A stretch of 64,000 nucleotides of DNA from Brucella pseudogrignonensis. Lineage in GTDB: Bacteria > Pseudomonadota > Alphaproteobacteria > Rhizobiales > Rhizobiaceae. The stretch lies in NCBI RefSeq assembly GCF_032190615.1, contig NZ_JAVLAT010000001.1:1372501-1436500 (forward strand), written 5' to 3'. The stretch's first letter is position 1, and every line of letters starts with the position of its first letter. The position numbers and the translations under genes are program-made. The notes beneath the pieces are model-generated. The model ran no database searches and was not told the origin of the DNA. It worked only from the letters and a program-made list of their open reading frames with translations. This document shows positions 8,623 to 17,148 of this stretch, in pieces.

Positions 8623-9876
8623 ATGGCACATGACAATAATACTCCCGTCATCGACCCGGTAAAACTTGAACGTCTGGCCGAAGTCGCCGTGCGCGTTGGC
8701 TTGCAATTGCGCGAAGGTCAGGATCTGGTCATAACAGCCCCGGTTGTTGCGTTACCGCTTGTTCGTTTGATTGCGAAACACGCCTATAAAGCGGGTGCAG
8801 GTATTGTGACGCCGTTCTTCTCCGATGATGCGATTGCGCTGGCGCGTTATGAAAATGCTTCGGACGAGAGTTTTGATCGTGCAGCCGACTGGCTCTATGA
8901 AGGTATGGCAAAGGCTTATGCCAATGGCGCGGCGCGTCTCGCGATCGCAGCCGACAACCCTATGCTCTTGTCCTCACAGGACCCTGCAAAGGTGTCGCGC
9001 GCCAACCGTGCCAATTCCAAGGCCTATCAGCCAGCTCTCGAAAAGATCGCGGGCTTCGACATCAACTGGAATATCGTTTCCTATCCGAACCCGGAATGGG
9101 CGAAGCTGATGTTCCCGGCTGATGCGGCAGACGATGCGACCCGCAAGCTTGCTGATGCGATTTTTGCAGCCTCCCGCGTTGATGTGAATGACCCTGTTGG
9201 TGCATGGGCAGCGCACAATGCGGCATTGCGCACCCGCACGCGTTTGCTCAACGGCAAGGCTTACAGCGCGCTGCATTTCAAGGGTCCGGGCACGGATCTG
9301 ACGGTTGGTTTGGCCGATGGTCACGAATGGCATGGCGGCGCCTCCACAGCGAAAAACGGCATCACCTGCAATCCGAATATCCCGACCGAAGAAGTGTTTA
9401 CTACGCCACATGCGCTGCGCGTTGAGGGACACGTATCGAGCACCAAGCCGCTCTCGCATCAGGGTACGCTGATCGATAATATCTCTGTGCGTTTTGAAGG
9501 CGGTCGCATTGTTGAAGCCAAAGCCAGCCGTGGCGAAGAAGTGCTTAACAAAGTTCTGGATACGGATGAAGGCGCACGACGCCTGGGCGAAGTTGCGCTC
9601 GTTCCGCATTCGTCGCCAATTTCGCAGAGCGGACTTCTGTTTTACAACACCCTGTTTGATGAAAATGCTGCGAGCCACATCGCGCTCGGCCAGTGTTATT
9701 CGAAATGTTTTGTTGATGGCGCGAAGCTTACTCAGGAACAGATCAAAGCACAGGGCGGAAATTCAAGCCTCATTCACATCGACTGGATGATCGGTTCCGA
9801 CAAGATCGATGTTGATGGCGTTAATGCCGACGGCAGCCGCGAGCCTGTCATGCGCGGCGGTGAATGGGCCAACTGA
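8623..9876 (+). CDS. Aminopeptidase, M29 (thermophilic aminopeptidase T) family
   Basis: Metal-dependent exopeptidase predicted to remove N-terminal residues from peptides in the cytoplasm. 417 residues, the standard length of family M29. Recognisable stretches are the N-terminal KLERLAEVAVRVGLQLREGQ, the central FKGPGTDLTVGLADGHEW, NIPTEEVFTTPH, GARRLGEVALV, the SHIALG segment and the C-terminal HIDWMIGS, which together carry the Glu/His/Asp ligands of the two-metal site. It stands alone: a lipoprotein gene diverges upstream and a terminator follows at once. Confidence 0.92.
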   Translation: MAHDNNTPVIDPVKLERLAEVAVRVGLQLREGQDLVITAPVVALPLVRLIAKHAYKAGAGIVTPFFSDDAIALARYENASDESFDRAADWLYEGMAKAYANGAARLAIAADNPMLLSSQDPAKVSRANRANSKAYQPALEKIAGFDINWNIVSYPNPEWAKLMFPADAADDATRKLADAIFAASRVDVNDPVGAWAAHNAALRTRTRLLNGKAYSALHFKGPGTDLTVGLADGHEWHGGASTAKNGITCNPNIPTEEVFTTPHALRVEGHVSSTKPLSHQGTLIDNISVRFEGGRIVEAKASRGEEVLNKVLDTDEGARRLGEVALVPHSSPISQSGLLFYNTLFDENAASHIALGQCYSKCFVDGAKLTQEQIKAQGGNSSLIHIDWMIGSDKIDVDGVNADGSREPVMRGGEWAN

Positions 9877-9879
9877 TTT

Positions 9880-9913
9880 AAAAAAGGCCGGGGGTTTCCC
9901 GGCCTTTTCTTTG
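9880..9913 (+). terminator. Rho-independent terminator after the M29 aminopeptidase gene
   Basis: AAAAAGGCCGGG pairs with CCCGGCCTTTT around GGTTT, followed by CTTTG. A strong GC-rich stem with a T tract just after the stop. Confidence 0.88.
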
Positions 9914-10052
9914 TAGTCAGAGGGCTATCCGTTTTGATGTTATGACGTGCCGAAAATGGTGAATTTCGAGAACCGGAGCGGAATGTACTTAAAGGTACAT
10001 GAGCACCGGAAACGCAGAAAAATGCCATTTGCAGGCCGTCAGAGCGTCAAAA

Positions 10053-10550
10053 TCAGTTCTTTTCCTGAACGTGGGCTTCCAGGAACCAAAGCGCCTTATC
10101 AAGGCTGCGCGATGCAGCTGTGAAAATATCGGCCGTGGTGTCGTCACCGGCTTCATCTGCATCTTTGATGGACTGGCGCACGAGGTTGGCCACATCGCCG
10201 TAGCGCTCAATCAGAGCTGCGAGATGGTCGTGCACGGCATATATATCGGTTGGATAGGCTTTAAGTTTGGTGTCTTTTGCGACAACCTGTGTGGTGCCAT
10301 ATGCCGTTCCGCCGAGCTGTACAGCGCGCTCCGCAATGGTATCCACATGATCATCAAGATCTGCACGGAATGTATCAAGCAGTTCGTGGACAGCGATAAA
10401 CTGAGGACCCTTGAGATTCCAGTGTGCCTGCTTGGTAATAAGAGCAAGGTCAATGGTTGCCGCCAGATTTTCGTTCAGCAGCGCAATCATTGTTGTCTTG
10501 GTGTTGGAGGGAAGATCGTTGCGGGTTGCATGCATCGACTTCTTGGACAT
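10053..10550 (-). CDS. dps: Dps family DNA-protecting ferritin
   Basis: Forms dodecamers that oxidise and store iron with hydrogen peroxide and protect DNA in stress and stationary phase. 165 residues. The intersubunit ferroxidase ligands are all present with exact family spacing: H43, H55, D59, D70 and E74 (QAHWN, VHELLD and [11 protein letters not shown]). The N-terminus is Lys-rich (MSKKS), as in Dps proteins that bind DNA through this tail. It diverges from tsaB across about 260 bases that carry its promoter; I could not identify a clear OxyR or Fur site there. Confidence 0.95.
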   Translation of the reverse strand: MSKKSMHATRNDLPSNTKTTMIALLNENLAATIDLALITKQAHWNLKGPQFIAVHELLDTFRADLDDHVDTIAERAVQLGGTAYGTTQVVAKDTKLKAYPTDIYAVHDHLAALIERYGDVANLVRQSIKDADEAGDDTTADIFTAASRSLDKALWFLEAHVQEKN

Positions 10551-10808
10551 TTGATCCTCTTATCCTTTGCACGATCCGACTGATGTCACAGTGATCTATA
10601 TATCGCTGAGTGAAGGCAAATTAGCTTTCTGAAACCGCCCCCGCCGGATCTTTATATAAGGCCGGTTTGGATAGGGTAATTAGATTTAGCCCCGCATCCG
10701 ATCTTAAAACGCTCTGCACGGCATTTTGTTCCCGAGAACGCTGTTAAATTTGGCACAATTCATGTGTTTTGCTTGTGGCACAACGAATTCTGATTTACCC
10801 GATGGCTT

Positions 10809-11498
10809 ATGAAGATACTTGCCCTTGATACCGCTTCCTCCTGGTGTGCTGCCGCAATTTATGATTCCGGCACCGATAGGCTTCTCGCTGAAGTCAGCGA
10901 GAATATTGGCAAAGGACATGCCGAAGTCCTGATGGACTATATCGGGCGCGTGACAGTGGATGCCGGAATTGCCATGACCGATCTTGATCGCGTGGCCGTC
11001 AATATTGGCCCAGGTTCGTTTACCGGTGTGCGGATTGGTGTTTCGGCAGCGCGTGGTTTCGCGCTGGCGCTTTCGCGTCCGGCAATCGGAGTTAGTGCAT
11101 TCGATGCGCTTGCATCGGAAGTGACGATCAGTCATCCGGGAAAGCCGGTTCTGGTGCTGCTTGAAGCCCATCGTGGCGAAATCTATGCGCAGAGCTTTGA
11201 TGCCACGGGTTCGTCTGTCAACAGCCCATTGGTAATCCCACGCGATGAAGCGCTGGCGCTTATTGAGCAGCAATCTTCAGAGACGGTGCTGGCAGGCTCT
11301 GCCGCAGATACACTCAATGAAGCGCTGGCGGGAACATTCAGCACCGCACGTGTTGAACCAACCGCACGGATCGGCACTTATGCAAAGCTTGCAGCATTGC
11401 GCGAACCGGGCGAAGCACCAAAGCCGCTATACATGCGCGGACCTGATGTGAAGCCGCAGACTGGTTTTGCGCTGCCACGTAAGGCAGGTGGAGAATAA
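10809..11498 (+). CDS. tsaB: tRNA threonylcarbamoyladenosine biosynthesis protein TsaB
   Basis: Non-catalytic partner of TsaD in making N6-threonylcarbamoyl-adenosine at position 37 of tRNAs that read ANN codons. 229 residues of the ASKHA fold: MKILALDTASSWCAAAI at the start, GKGHAEVLMDYI, then NIGPGSFTGVRIGVSAARGFALAL, the signature segment. It heads a run with rimI and plsC: the rimI start lies one base beyond the tsaB stop and plsC overlaps rimI, so the three are probably one transcript. Confidence 0.95.
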   Translation: MKILALDTASSWCAAAIYDSGTDRLLAEVSENIGKGHAEVLMDYIGRVTVDAGIAMTDLDRVAVNIGPGSFTGVRIGVSAARGFALALSRPAIGVSAFDALASEVTISHPGKPVLVLLEAHRGEIYAQSFDATGSSVNSPLVIPRDEALALIEQQSSETVLAGSAADTLNEALAGTFSTARVEPTARIGTYAKLAALREPGEAPKPLYMRGPDVKPQTGFALPRKAGGE

Positions 11499-11499
11499 G

Positions 11500-12000
11500 A
11501 TGTTGGGCTTTTCGCTCCCACGCTTTGGGCGTAGGCCTGTTTCGGTCGAGCCGCTTGGCGCTAAGGACAGCGGAGAAATTCACCGCGTTCATGCGCTGTC
11601 TTTTCATCATAGCTGGAGCTCAGATGATTTCCGCTCGCTGATTGCGCAGGATAACGTGTTTGGCTTTGTGGCTCGGCCAGAGGGCAAACCCGGTAAAGCA
11701 TGTGGCTTTGTGTTGGCACGGCTGGTTGCAGGTGAGGCAGAAATTTTGACGATTGCGGTTGCTGATGAGGTGCGCAAGCAAGGTGTTGGCCGCTCGTTGA
11801 TGGATGCAGTGCTGCGTTATCTTTATCAGCAACGGGCGGAAACGCTGTTTCTGGAAGTTGATGAAAACAATGTTGCGGCACTCGCGCTTTATCGCCGGAT
11901 CGGTTTCAACAAGGTGGGTGATCGTCCGGCCTATTATGAAACAGAAAAAGGTCGTTCATCGGCTTTCATTCTGCGGCGCGATCTGGTGAGGCCGCAATGA
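11500..12000 (+). CDS. rimI: Ribosomal-protein-alanine N-acetyltransferase RimI (GNAT)
   Basis: GNAT-fold acetyltransferase predicted to acetylate the N-terminal Ala of ribosomal protein S18, or other N-termini. About 166 residues. The acetyl-CoA loop is seen in LTIAVADEVRKQGVGRSLMDAVL (the QGVGR motif), and LFLEVDENNVAALALYRRIGFNKVGDRPAYY is typical of RimI. The start at 11500 is chosen because AGGTGGAGA precedes it. The tsaB-rimI pairing is widely conserved, which supports the RimI name over other GNAT proteins. Confidence 0.9.
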   Translation: MLGFSLPRFGRRPVSVEPLGAKDSGEIHRVHALSFHHSWSSDDFRSLIAQDNVFGFVARPEGKPGKACGFVLARLVAGEAEILTIAVADEVRKQGVGRSLMDAVLRYLYQQRAETLFLEVDENNVAALALYRRIGFNKVGDRPAYYETEKGRSSAFILRRDLVRPQ

Positions 12001-12800
12001 TCGGTGCAATCCGCATCATTTTAGTGGTTGTGGCGATGGTGGCTCTCAGCCTGTCGCTCATCCCGTTTCAATATGTGTTTCTGAAACTCAAAAACACATG
12101 GAAGCGCCGCCTGCCGAATTTCTTTCATCGTATCATTGCCCGCTTGTTCGGTTTCCGCATTACGATTGTCGGTGAGATGCGAGAGGGCAGGCCACTGTTG
12201 CTGGTCGCCAATCACACATCATGGAGCGATATTGTCGTTCTGTCGGCGGCGGGTCAGGTTTCGTTCATCGCAAAATCGGAAGTGAAAAGCTGGCCGGTCT
12301 TTGGCTTTTTCGCCGTGTTGCAGCGCACGGTCTTTGTCGAGCGCGAACGGCGCGGCAAGACAGGCGAGCAAACCTCCGACATTGCAAGACGTCTGGCCGA
12401 TGGCGACGCGATGGTTCTGTTCCCGGAGGGGACGACTTCGGATGGCAATCGTGTGTTACCGTTCAAGACCGCACTTTTTGGGGCGGCACATGCCGCCATT
12501 CGTGAGGCGGGTGTGCCAGAAGTGATCGTGCAGCCGGTGGCAATTGCCTATACCGGCATGCACGGGATGGCTATGGGCCGTTATCATCGCCCGATTGCCT
12601 CATGGCCGGGCGATGTTCAGTTGATGCCACATCTCAAAGGCATCCTGAAAGAAGGCGCGATCGACGTTGAAATACGCTTTGGCGAGCCGATTGTGGTGAC
12701 TGCTGAAACGGATCGAAAGGCACTTGCCCGCACGATGGAAAATCGGGTGAGGGCGCTTTTGCAGACGTCGTTGCATGGTCGCGAAATCGTTGAGGATTAA
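11997..12800 (+). CDS. plsC: 1-acyl-sn-glycerol-3-phosphate acyltransferase (PlsC family)
   Basis: Adds the second acyl chain to lysophosphatidic acid to give phosphatidic acid at the inner membrane. 267 residues: an N-terminal membrane anchor (about residues 5-28), the catalytic HX4D motif NHTSWSD (H73 to D78), and FPEGTTSDG for substrate binding. The start overlaps the rimI stop by 4 bases (ATGA). Ornithine-lipid acyltransferases (OlsA) share this fold, so the exact substrate is not certain from sequence alone. Confidence 0.85.
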   Translation: MIGAIRIILVVVAMVALSLSLIPFQYVFLKLKNTWKRRLPNFFHRIIARLFGFRITIVGEMREGRPLLLVANHTSWSDIVVLSAAGQVSFIAKSEVKSWPVFGFFAVLQRTVFVERERRGKTGEQTSDIARRLADGDAMVLFPEGTTSDGNRVLPFKTALFGAAHAAIREAGVPEVIVQPVAIAYTGMHGMAMGRYHRPIASWPGDVQLMPHLKGILKEGAIDVEIRFGEPIVVTAETDRKALARTMENRVRALLQTSLHGREIVED

Positions 12801-12854
12801 GAGCGTAAGTTTGTCGCCTTCCAAAGCGGCGATAAAAACGCTAGATAGCCGCGC

Positions 12855-14243
12855 ATGAGCGAAAATATGACCGATATCAAGACAAACCCGGATGGCAGCA
12901 ACACACGTAAGGTCTTTGTGAAGACTTATGGTTGCCAGATGAATGTCTATGACAGCCAGCGCATGGCGGATAGCCTAGCCTCCGAAGGCTATGTCACCAC
13001 TGACACACCTGACGATGCTGATCTGGTTCTGCTAAACACCTGTCATATTCGCGAGAAGGCTTCGGAAAAACTTTATTCAGCGCTGGGTCGCCTGCGCAAG
13101 ATGAAGGAAAAGCGCGGACCAGACGGCAAGGAACTCACCATCGGCGTTGCTGGTTGCGTGGCGCAGGCCGAAGGTCAGGAAATTTTGCGCCGTGCGCCCA
13201 ATGTTGACCTCGTTATCGGACCGCAGACCTATCATCGTCTGCCTGATGCGCTGGCGCGGGTGCGTGGCGGCGAAAAGGTTGTCGAAACGGAATATGCGAT
13301 CGAAGACAAGTTCGAGCATCTGCCGGCACCAAAGCGTGAAGAAACCCGCAAGCGTGGTGTTTCCGCGTTTCTGACGGTTCAGGAAGGCTGCGACAAGTTC
13401 TGTACCTTCTGTGTCGTGCCTTACACACGCGGTTCAGAAGTCTCGCGCAGTGTTGCGCAGATTGTTGCGGAAGCCGAACGTCTTGCCGATAGCGGCGTGC
13501 GCGAACTCACGCTTTTGGGCCAGAACGTCAATGCATGGCATGGCGCTGGTGATGATGGCCGCGAATGGGGCCTTGGCGAACTTCTGTTCCGCCTCGCACG
13601 CATTCCCGGTGTGGCGCGTCTGCGTTATACGACCAGTCATCCACGCGATATGGACGATACGCTGATCGCAGCGCATCGCGATCTGCGCCAGCTGATGCCT
13701 TATCTGCATCTGCCGGTTCAGGCGGGTTCGGACCGTATTCTTAAGGCGATGAATCGCCGTCACAAGGCCGATGAATATATCCGTCTTGTCGAGCGTATCC
13801 GCGAAGTGCGCCCGGATATGGCGCTATCGGGCGATTTCATTGTCGGCTTCCCCGGCGAAACTGATCAGGATTTTGAAGACACGATGCGGCTGGTGCGCGA
13901 AGTGCATTATGCGCAGGCCTATTCGTTCAAATATTCGCCGCGTCCGGGAACGCCGGGTGCTGATCTTCCCGACCATGTGGAAGAAGCGGTCAAGGATGAG
14001 CGTTTGCAGCGTCTGCAGGCGCTGCTCAACGAGCAGCAATATGCGTTTCAGGATTCGCTTGTTGGTCGTGAAATGGATGTGCTTCTGGAAAAGAAGGGCC
14101 GTTTCGAGTGCCAGATGGTCGGTCGTTCTCCGTGGTTGCTGCCAGCCATTATCGACAATAATGACGATGAGGTCGGCGAGATCATCCGCGTAAAAATTAC
14201 GGGGACGGGCACAAATAGTCTTATTGCGCAAAAGCTCCGGTGA
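12855..14243 (+). CDS. miaB: tRNA-2-methylthio-N6-dimethylallyladenosine synthase MiaB
   Basis: Radical SAM methylthiotransferase that converts i6A37 to ms2i6A37 in tRNAs reading UNN codons. 462 residues: UPF0004 domain with cluster ligands C27, C63 and C101, radical SAM motif C179-xxx-C183-xx-C186 (CDKFCTFC), and a C-terminal TRAM domain (about 395-460). It follows plsC after 54 bases and precedes phoH, the conserved Rhizobiales order. The start at 12855 lacks a strong ribosome site; ATG at 12867 is an alternative. Confidence 0.95.
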   Translation: MSENMTDIKTNPDGSNTRKVFVKTYGCQMNVYDSQRMADSLASEGYVTTDTPDDADLVLLNTCHIREKASEKLYSALGRLRKMKEKRGPDGKELTIGVAGCVAQAEGQEILRRAPNVDLVIGPQTYHRLPDALARVRGGEKVVETEYAIEDKFEHLPAPKREETRKRGVSAFLTVQEGCDKFCTFCVVPYTRGSEVSRSVAQIVAEAERLADSGVRELTLLGQNVNAWHGAGDDGREWGLGELLFRLARIPGVARLRYTTSHPRDMDDTLIAAHRDLRQLMPYLHLPVQAGSDRILKAMNRRHKADEYIRLVERIREVRPDMALSGDFIVGFPGETDQDFEDTMRLVREVHYAQAYSFKYSPRPGTPGADLPDHVEEAVKDERLQRLQALLNEQQYAFQDSLVGREMDVLLEKKGRFECQMVGRSPWLLPAIIDNNDDEVGEIIRVKITGTGTNSLIAQKLR

Positions 14244-14342
14244 GAGCATTATAGCTCTCAGGCAGTAGTCGCGGTGAGTAGTCTTTAACCGAACGTTCTG
14301 CTGGTACTGCGATTGCAATGCGTGAACCTTTGGGAGATGCGT

Positions 14343-15440
14343 TTGAGCGCTACGGAAAAACTAAAGCCTGCCAAGCCAACCATCCATACGCAAACAAACA
14401 CAATTTCAAGCCCGGCTGCGAGTTCTGCTATTAGTGCGCCATCCGGGGCCTCCGATATGGCCCATATCGTTCTCACCTTCGATAATAACCGCCTTGCCAG
14501 TGCGCTTTACGGCCAGTTCGATGAGAATCTGGCGCGTATCGAGCAGAAGCTCGGTGTCGATGTGCGTTCACGGGGTAACGAGCTTTCCATTCGCGGAGAG
14601 CCAACGGCCACCGAACAGGCCCGCCGCACGCTTGATCAACTTTATGAATATTTGCAAAAGGGAAATGAGCTGACCGCTTCCGATGTCGATGGCGCGATCC
14701 GCATTGCCATTGCTGCGGATGATCAGCTGGTCTTACCAACTCTTGAAGCCAAAGGGAAAATGTCGGCTGCGCAAATATCGACGCGCAAGAAGACAATCTT
14801 TGCCCGCACACCGACGCAGGACGCCTATATGCGCGCGCTTGATCGTTCGGAACTGGTTATGGGTGTCGGACCAGCGGGTACGGGCAAGACGTATCTGGCC
14901 GTTGCCCATGCCGCGATGTTGCTTGAACGCGGTCTGGTCGAGCGTATTATTCTGTCACGTCCTGCTGTTGAAGCTGGCGAGCGTCTTGGCTTTTTGCCGG
15001 GTGACATGAAGGAAAAGGTCGATCCTTATCTTCGTCCGCTCTACGATGCGCTTTACGACATGATGCCGGCGGAAAAGGTCGAACGCGCCATTACGGCGGG
15101 TGTGATCGAAATTGCACCGCTCGCTTTCATGCGTGGCCGTACACTGGCGCATTCGGCGGTTATTCTCGATGAAGCACAGAACACGACATCAATGCAGATG
15201 AAGATGTTCCTGACCCGTCTTGGTGAAGGTTCGCGCATGATGGTCAATGGCGATCCAAGCCAGATCGATCTTCCACCCGGCCAGAAATCGGGTCTCGTCG
15301 AAGCGTTGCGTGTGCTTGAAAATGTCGAATCGGTCGTCAAAGTACGCTTCACCGAGAAGGACGTGGTGCGTCATCCGCTGGTCGCAGCAATCGTTACCGC
15401 TTACGACACTGACGCAAAAAAGCACGCTCGCTCAGAATAA
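14343..15440 (+). CDS. phoH: PhoH-like ATPase
   Basis: Cytoplasmic ATPase of the PhoH/YbeZ family, coupled to YbeY in RNA metabolism; its precise role is unsettled. The core (about residues 135-350) has Walker A GPAGTGKTYLA, then RPAVEAGERLGFLPGDM, VILDEAQNTT (Walker B) and NGDPSQIDLP. A KH-like N-terminal region begins HIVLTFDNN. The start is ambiguous. GGGAG at 14332-14336 abuts an ATG at 14337 but sits 6 bases from a TTG at 14343, so the TTG is preferred. ATG at 14457, just before the conserved part, is possible. A terminator separates it from ybeY. Confidence 0.92.
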   Translation: MSATEKLKPAKPTIHTQTNTISSPAASSAISAPSGASDMAHIVLTFDNNRLASALYGQFDENLARIEQKLGVDVRSRGNELSIRGEPTATEQARRTLDQLYEYLQKGNELTASDVDGAIRIAIAADDQLVLPTLEAKGKMSAAQISTRKKTIFARTPTQDAYMRALDRSELVMGVGPAGTGKTYLAVAHAAMLLERGLVERIILSRPAVEAGERLGFLPGDMKEKVDPYLRPLYDALYDMMPAEKVERAITAGVIEIAPLAFMRGRTLAHSAVILDEAQNTTSMQMKMFLTRLGEGSRMMVNGDPSQIDLPPGQKSGLVEALRVLENVESVVKVRFTEKDVVRHPLVAAIVTAYDTDAKKHARSE

Positions 15441-15489
15441 TTCAAAATTATTCTTGTATTCGCGTAGAATAATGACGATTTATAATATT

Positions 15490-15520
15490 CCGTCCGCTTT
15501 TCAGCGGACGGTGTTTTTTT
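15490..15520 (+). terminator. Terminator-like hairpin between phoH and ybeY
   Basis: CCGTCCGCT (15490-15498) pairs with AGCGGACGG (15503-15511) around TTTC, followed by TGTTTTTTT. It sits inside an otherwise co-directional run, so it may be a true end or a partial terminator that sets ybeY levels. Confidence 0.85.
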
Positions 15521-15568
15521 AACAACCGGAAGGATAGAGCGGCTGTTTCATCGCAAGCCGCAGCCGAC

Positions 15569-16057
15569 GTGTCAGACAACGCGATCCAAATCGACATTAT
15601 GATCGAAGCCGGCAATTGGCCGGAAGAAACGGTCCTGGAAGGACTCGTGCAGCGCTCCGTAGAGGCGGCTTGGAATAATCTCCAGCTTAAGCCTGCCGAG
15701 AGCGAACTAAGTCTGGTTTTTACCGACGACGCTTCTATCCGCAAGATCAATGCTGAGTGGCGAAACAAAGACAAGGCAACCAATGTTTTGTCTTTTCCGG
15801 CCTATCCTGTAAAGGCTGGCGAGCAGCCGGGCCCGATGCTGGGTGATATCATTATCGCGCGCGAAACGGTGGAGCGTGAGGTTCTCGAAGAGGGCAAGCC
15901 GTTCGAGAACCATCTCACGCATCTCGTGGTGCATGGCTTTTTGCATCTTTTGGGTTACGATCACGAGACTGAGGAGGAGGCCGAAGAGATGGAACGTCGC
16001 GAACGCGAAATCCTTCATGCCCTTGCCATCCCTGACCCTTATGCTGTATCCGATTGA
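15569..16057 (+). CDS. ybeY: Endoribonuclease YbeY
   Basis: Metal-dependent endoribonuclease needed for 16S rRNA 3'-end maturation and 70S quality control. 162 residues with the zinc motif [11 protein letters not shown] (H-x3-H-x5-H) near residue 125. It starts with GTG at 15569 (reading MSDNAIQID). It follows phoH across a terminator-like hairpin and is followed by corC after 20 bases, the usual phoH-ybeY-corC arrangement. Confidence 0.95.
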   Translation: MSDNAIQIDIMIEAGNWPEETVLEGLVQRSVEAAWNNLQLKPAESELSLVFTDDASIRKINAEWRNKDKATNVLSFPAYPVKAGEQPGPMLGDIIIARETVEREVLEEGKPFENHLTHLVVHGFLHLLGYDHETEEEAEEMERREREILHALAIPDPYAVSD

Positions 16058-16077
16058 AACGTTGAAACAGATTGATC

Positions 16078-17148
16078 ATGGCTGACCACAACAATTCCTC
16101 GACCGCTGGCGATAGCCGAAGCGACACACAAGACGCCGAAGGGCAAAGTACGCAGCGCTCGCAATCGAGCGAAAAGCGTTCTCTTCTGGCAAATATTTTT
16201 CCATTTATGCGTTCGCGCCAATCATCGTCTTTGCGCGAAGATTTGGCTGATGCGCTTTCAAGCACTGAAAGCGAACAGGATTCAGCTTTCTCGCCTGAAG
16301 AAAAGGCGATGCTCAACAACATTCTGCGTCTGCGCGAAATTCGCGTCGAAGATGTGATGATCCCACGCGCGGATGTTGTCGCGATTGAAATTTCCACACC
16401 GCTCGGGGAAGCGCTGGAACTGTTTGAAAGCTCCGGCCACTCACGCATGCCTGTCTATGCTGAAACGCTGGATGATCCACGCGGCATGATCCATATCCGA
16501 GATGTGCTGAATTACATTACGCAGCAATCCCGACAGAAGACCGACGCGACGAGTGCTGCGAAGTTTGACATGGGTCGTATCGACCTCACGAAGACGATCG
16601 GTGACCTTAATCTTATTCGCAAAGTGTTGTTCGTGCCGCCATCGATGTTGGCGAGCGGACTGATGGCACGCATGCAGGCGGCGCACATTCAGATGGCTCT
16701 GGTCATTGATGAATATGGCGGCACCGATGGTCTTGCCTCGCTCGAAGACATCGTTGAAATGGTTGTCGGCGACATTGAAGACGAGCATGATGACGAAGAG
16801 ATTATGATCTCTGAAGAAGCCAGCGGCGTTTTTGTCGTCGATGCTCGTGCCGATCTGGAAGAATTGGCTGAGCGGATCGGTCCATCTTTTGAGGCCGGAG
16901 AGCATGGCGAGGATGTGGACACTATCGGTGGCCTGATTTTCTCCGTTCTTGGACGCATCCCTGTGCGCGGCGAAGTCGTGCAGGCTATTGCGGGATATGA
17001 GTTTCATGTGCTGGAAGTCGATCCCCGCCGCGTGAAGCGGGTTCGCATTGTGCCACTTTCGGAATCAGAAAGTCATCGCGCACATCCAGTTGTCAGCACG
17101 GATGATGATACATCCGGAAACACCACGGACACGTCCAAAGAGGTCTGA
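16078..17148 (+). CDS. corC: Hemolysin-family CBS domain protein (TlyC/CorC)
   Basis: Cytoplasmic protein with paired CBS domains (about residues 95-215; VMIPRADVVAIE, SRMPVYAETLDDPRGMIHIRDVL, then DEYGGTDGLASLEDIVE) and a C-terminal CorC_HlyC domain (about 235-325; GFxxDTIGG-type segment HGEDVDTIGGLIFSVLG). Homologues are linked to Mg/Co efflux with CorA or to membrane stress; the older hemolysin name rests on weak data. The ATG at 16078 is used, not the TTG two codons upstream. Its stop overlaps the lnt start (TGATG). Confidence 0.9.
   Translation: MADHNNSSTAGDSRSDTQDAEGQSTQRSQSSEKRSLLANIFPFMRSRQSSSLREDLADALSSTESEQDSAFSPEEKAMLNNILRLREIRVEDVMIPRADVVAIEISTPLGEALELFESSGHSRMPVYAETLDDPRGMIHIRDVLNYITQQSRQKTDATSAAKFDMGRIDLTKTIGDLNLIRKVLFVPPSMLASGLMARMQAAHIQMALVIDEYGGTDGLASLEDIVEMVVGDIEDEHDDEEIMISEEASGVFVVDARADLEELAERIGPSFEAGEHGEDVDTIGGLIFSVLGRIPVRGEVVQAIAGYEFHVLEVDPRRVKRVRIVPLSESESHRAHPVVSTDDDTSGNTTDTSKEV

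Noticed and set aside
9999..10583. 194-codon open frame on the plus strand over dps
   Set aside because: The minus-strand Dps frame has all ferroxidase ligands, so the plus frame is a shadow.
10746..10790. Possible sigma-54 promoter upstream of tsaB (TTGGCAC ... TTTTGC)
   Set aside because: The GG and GC elements are 17 bases apart where 10 are required.
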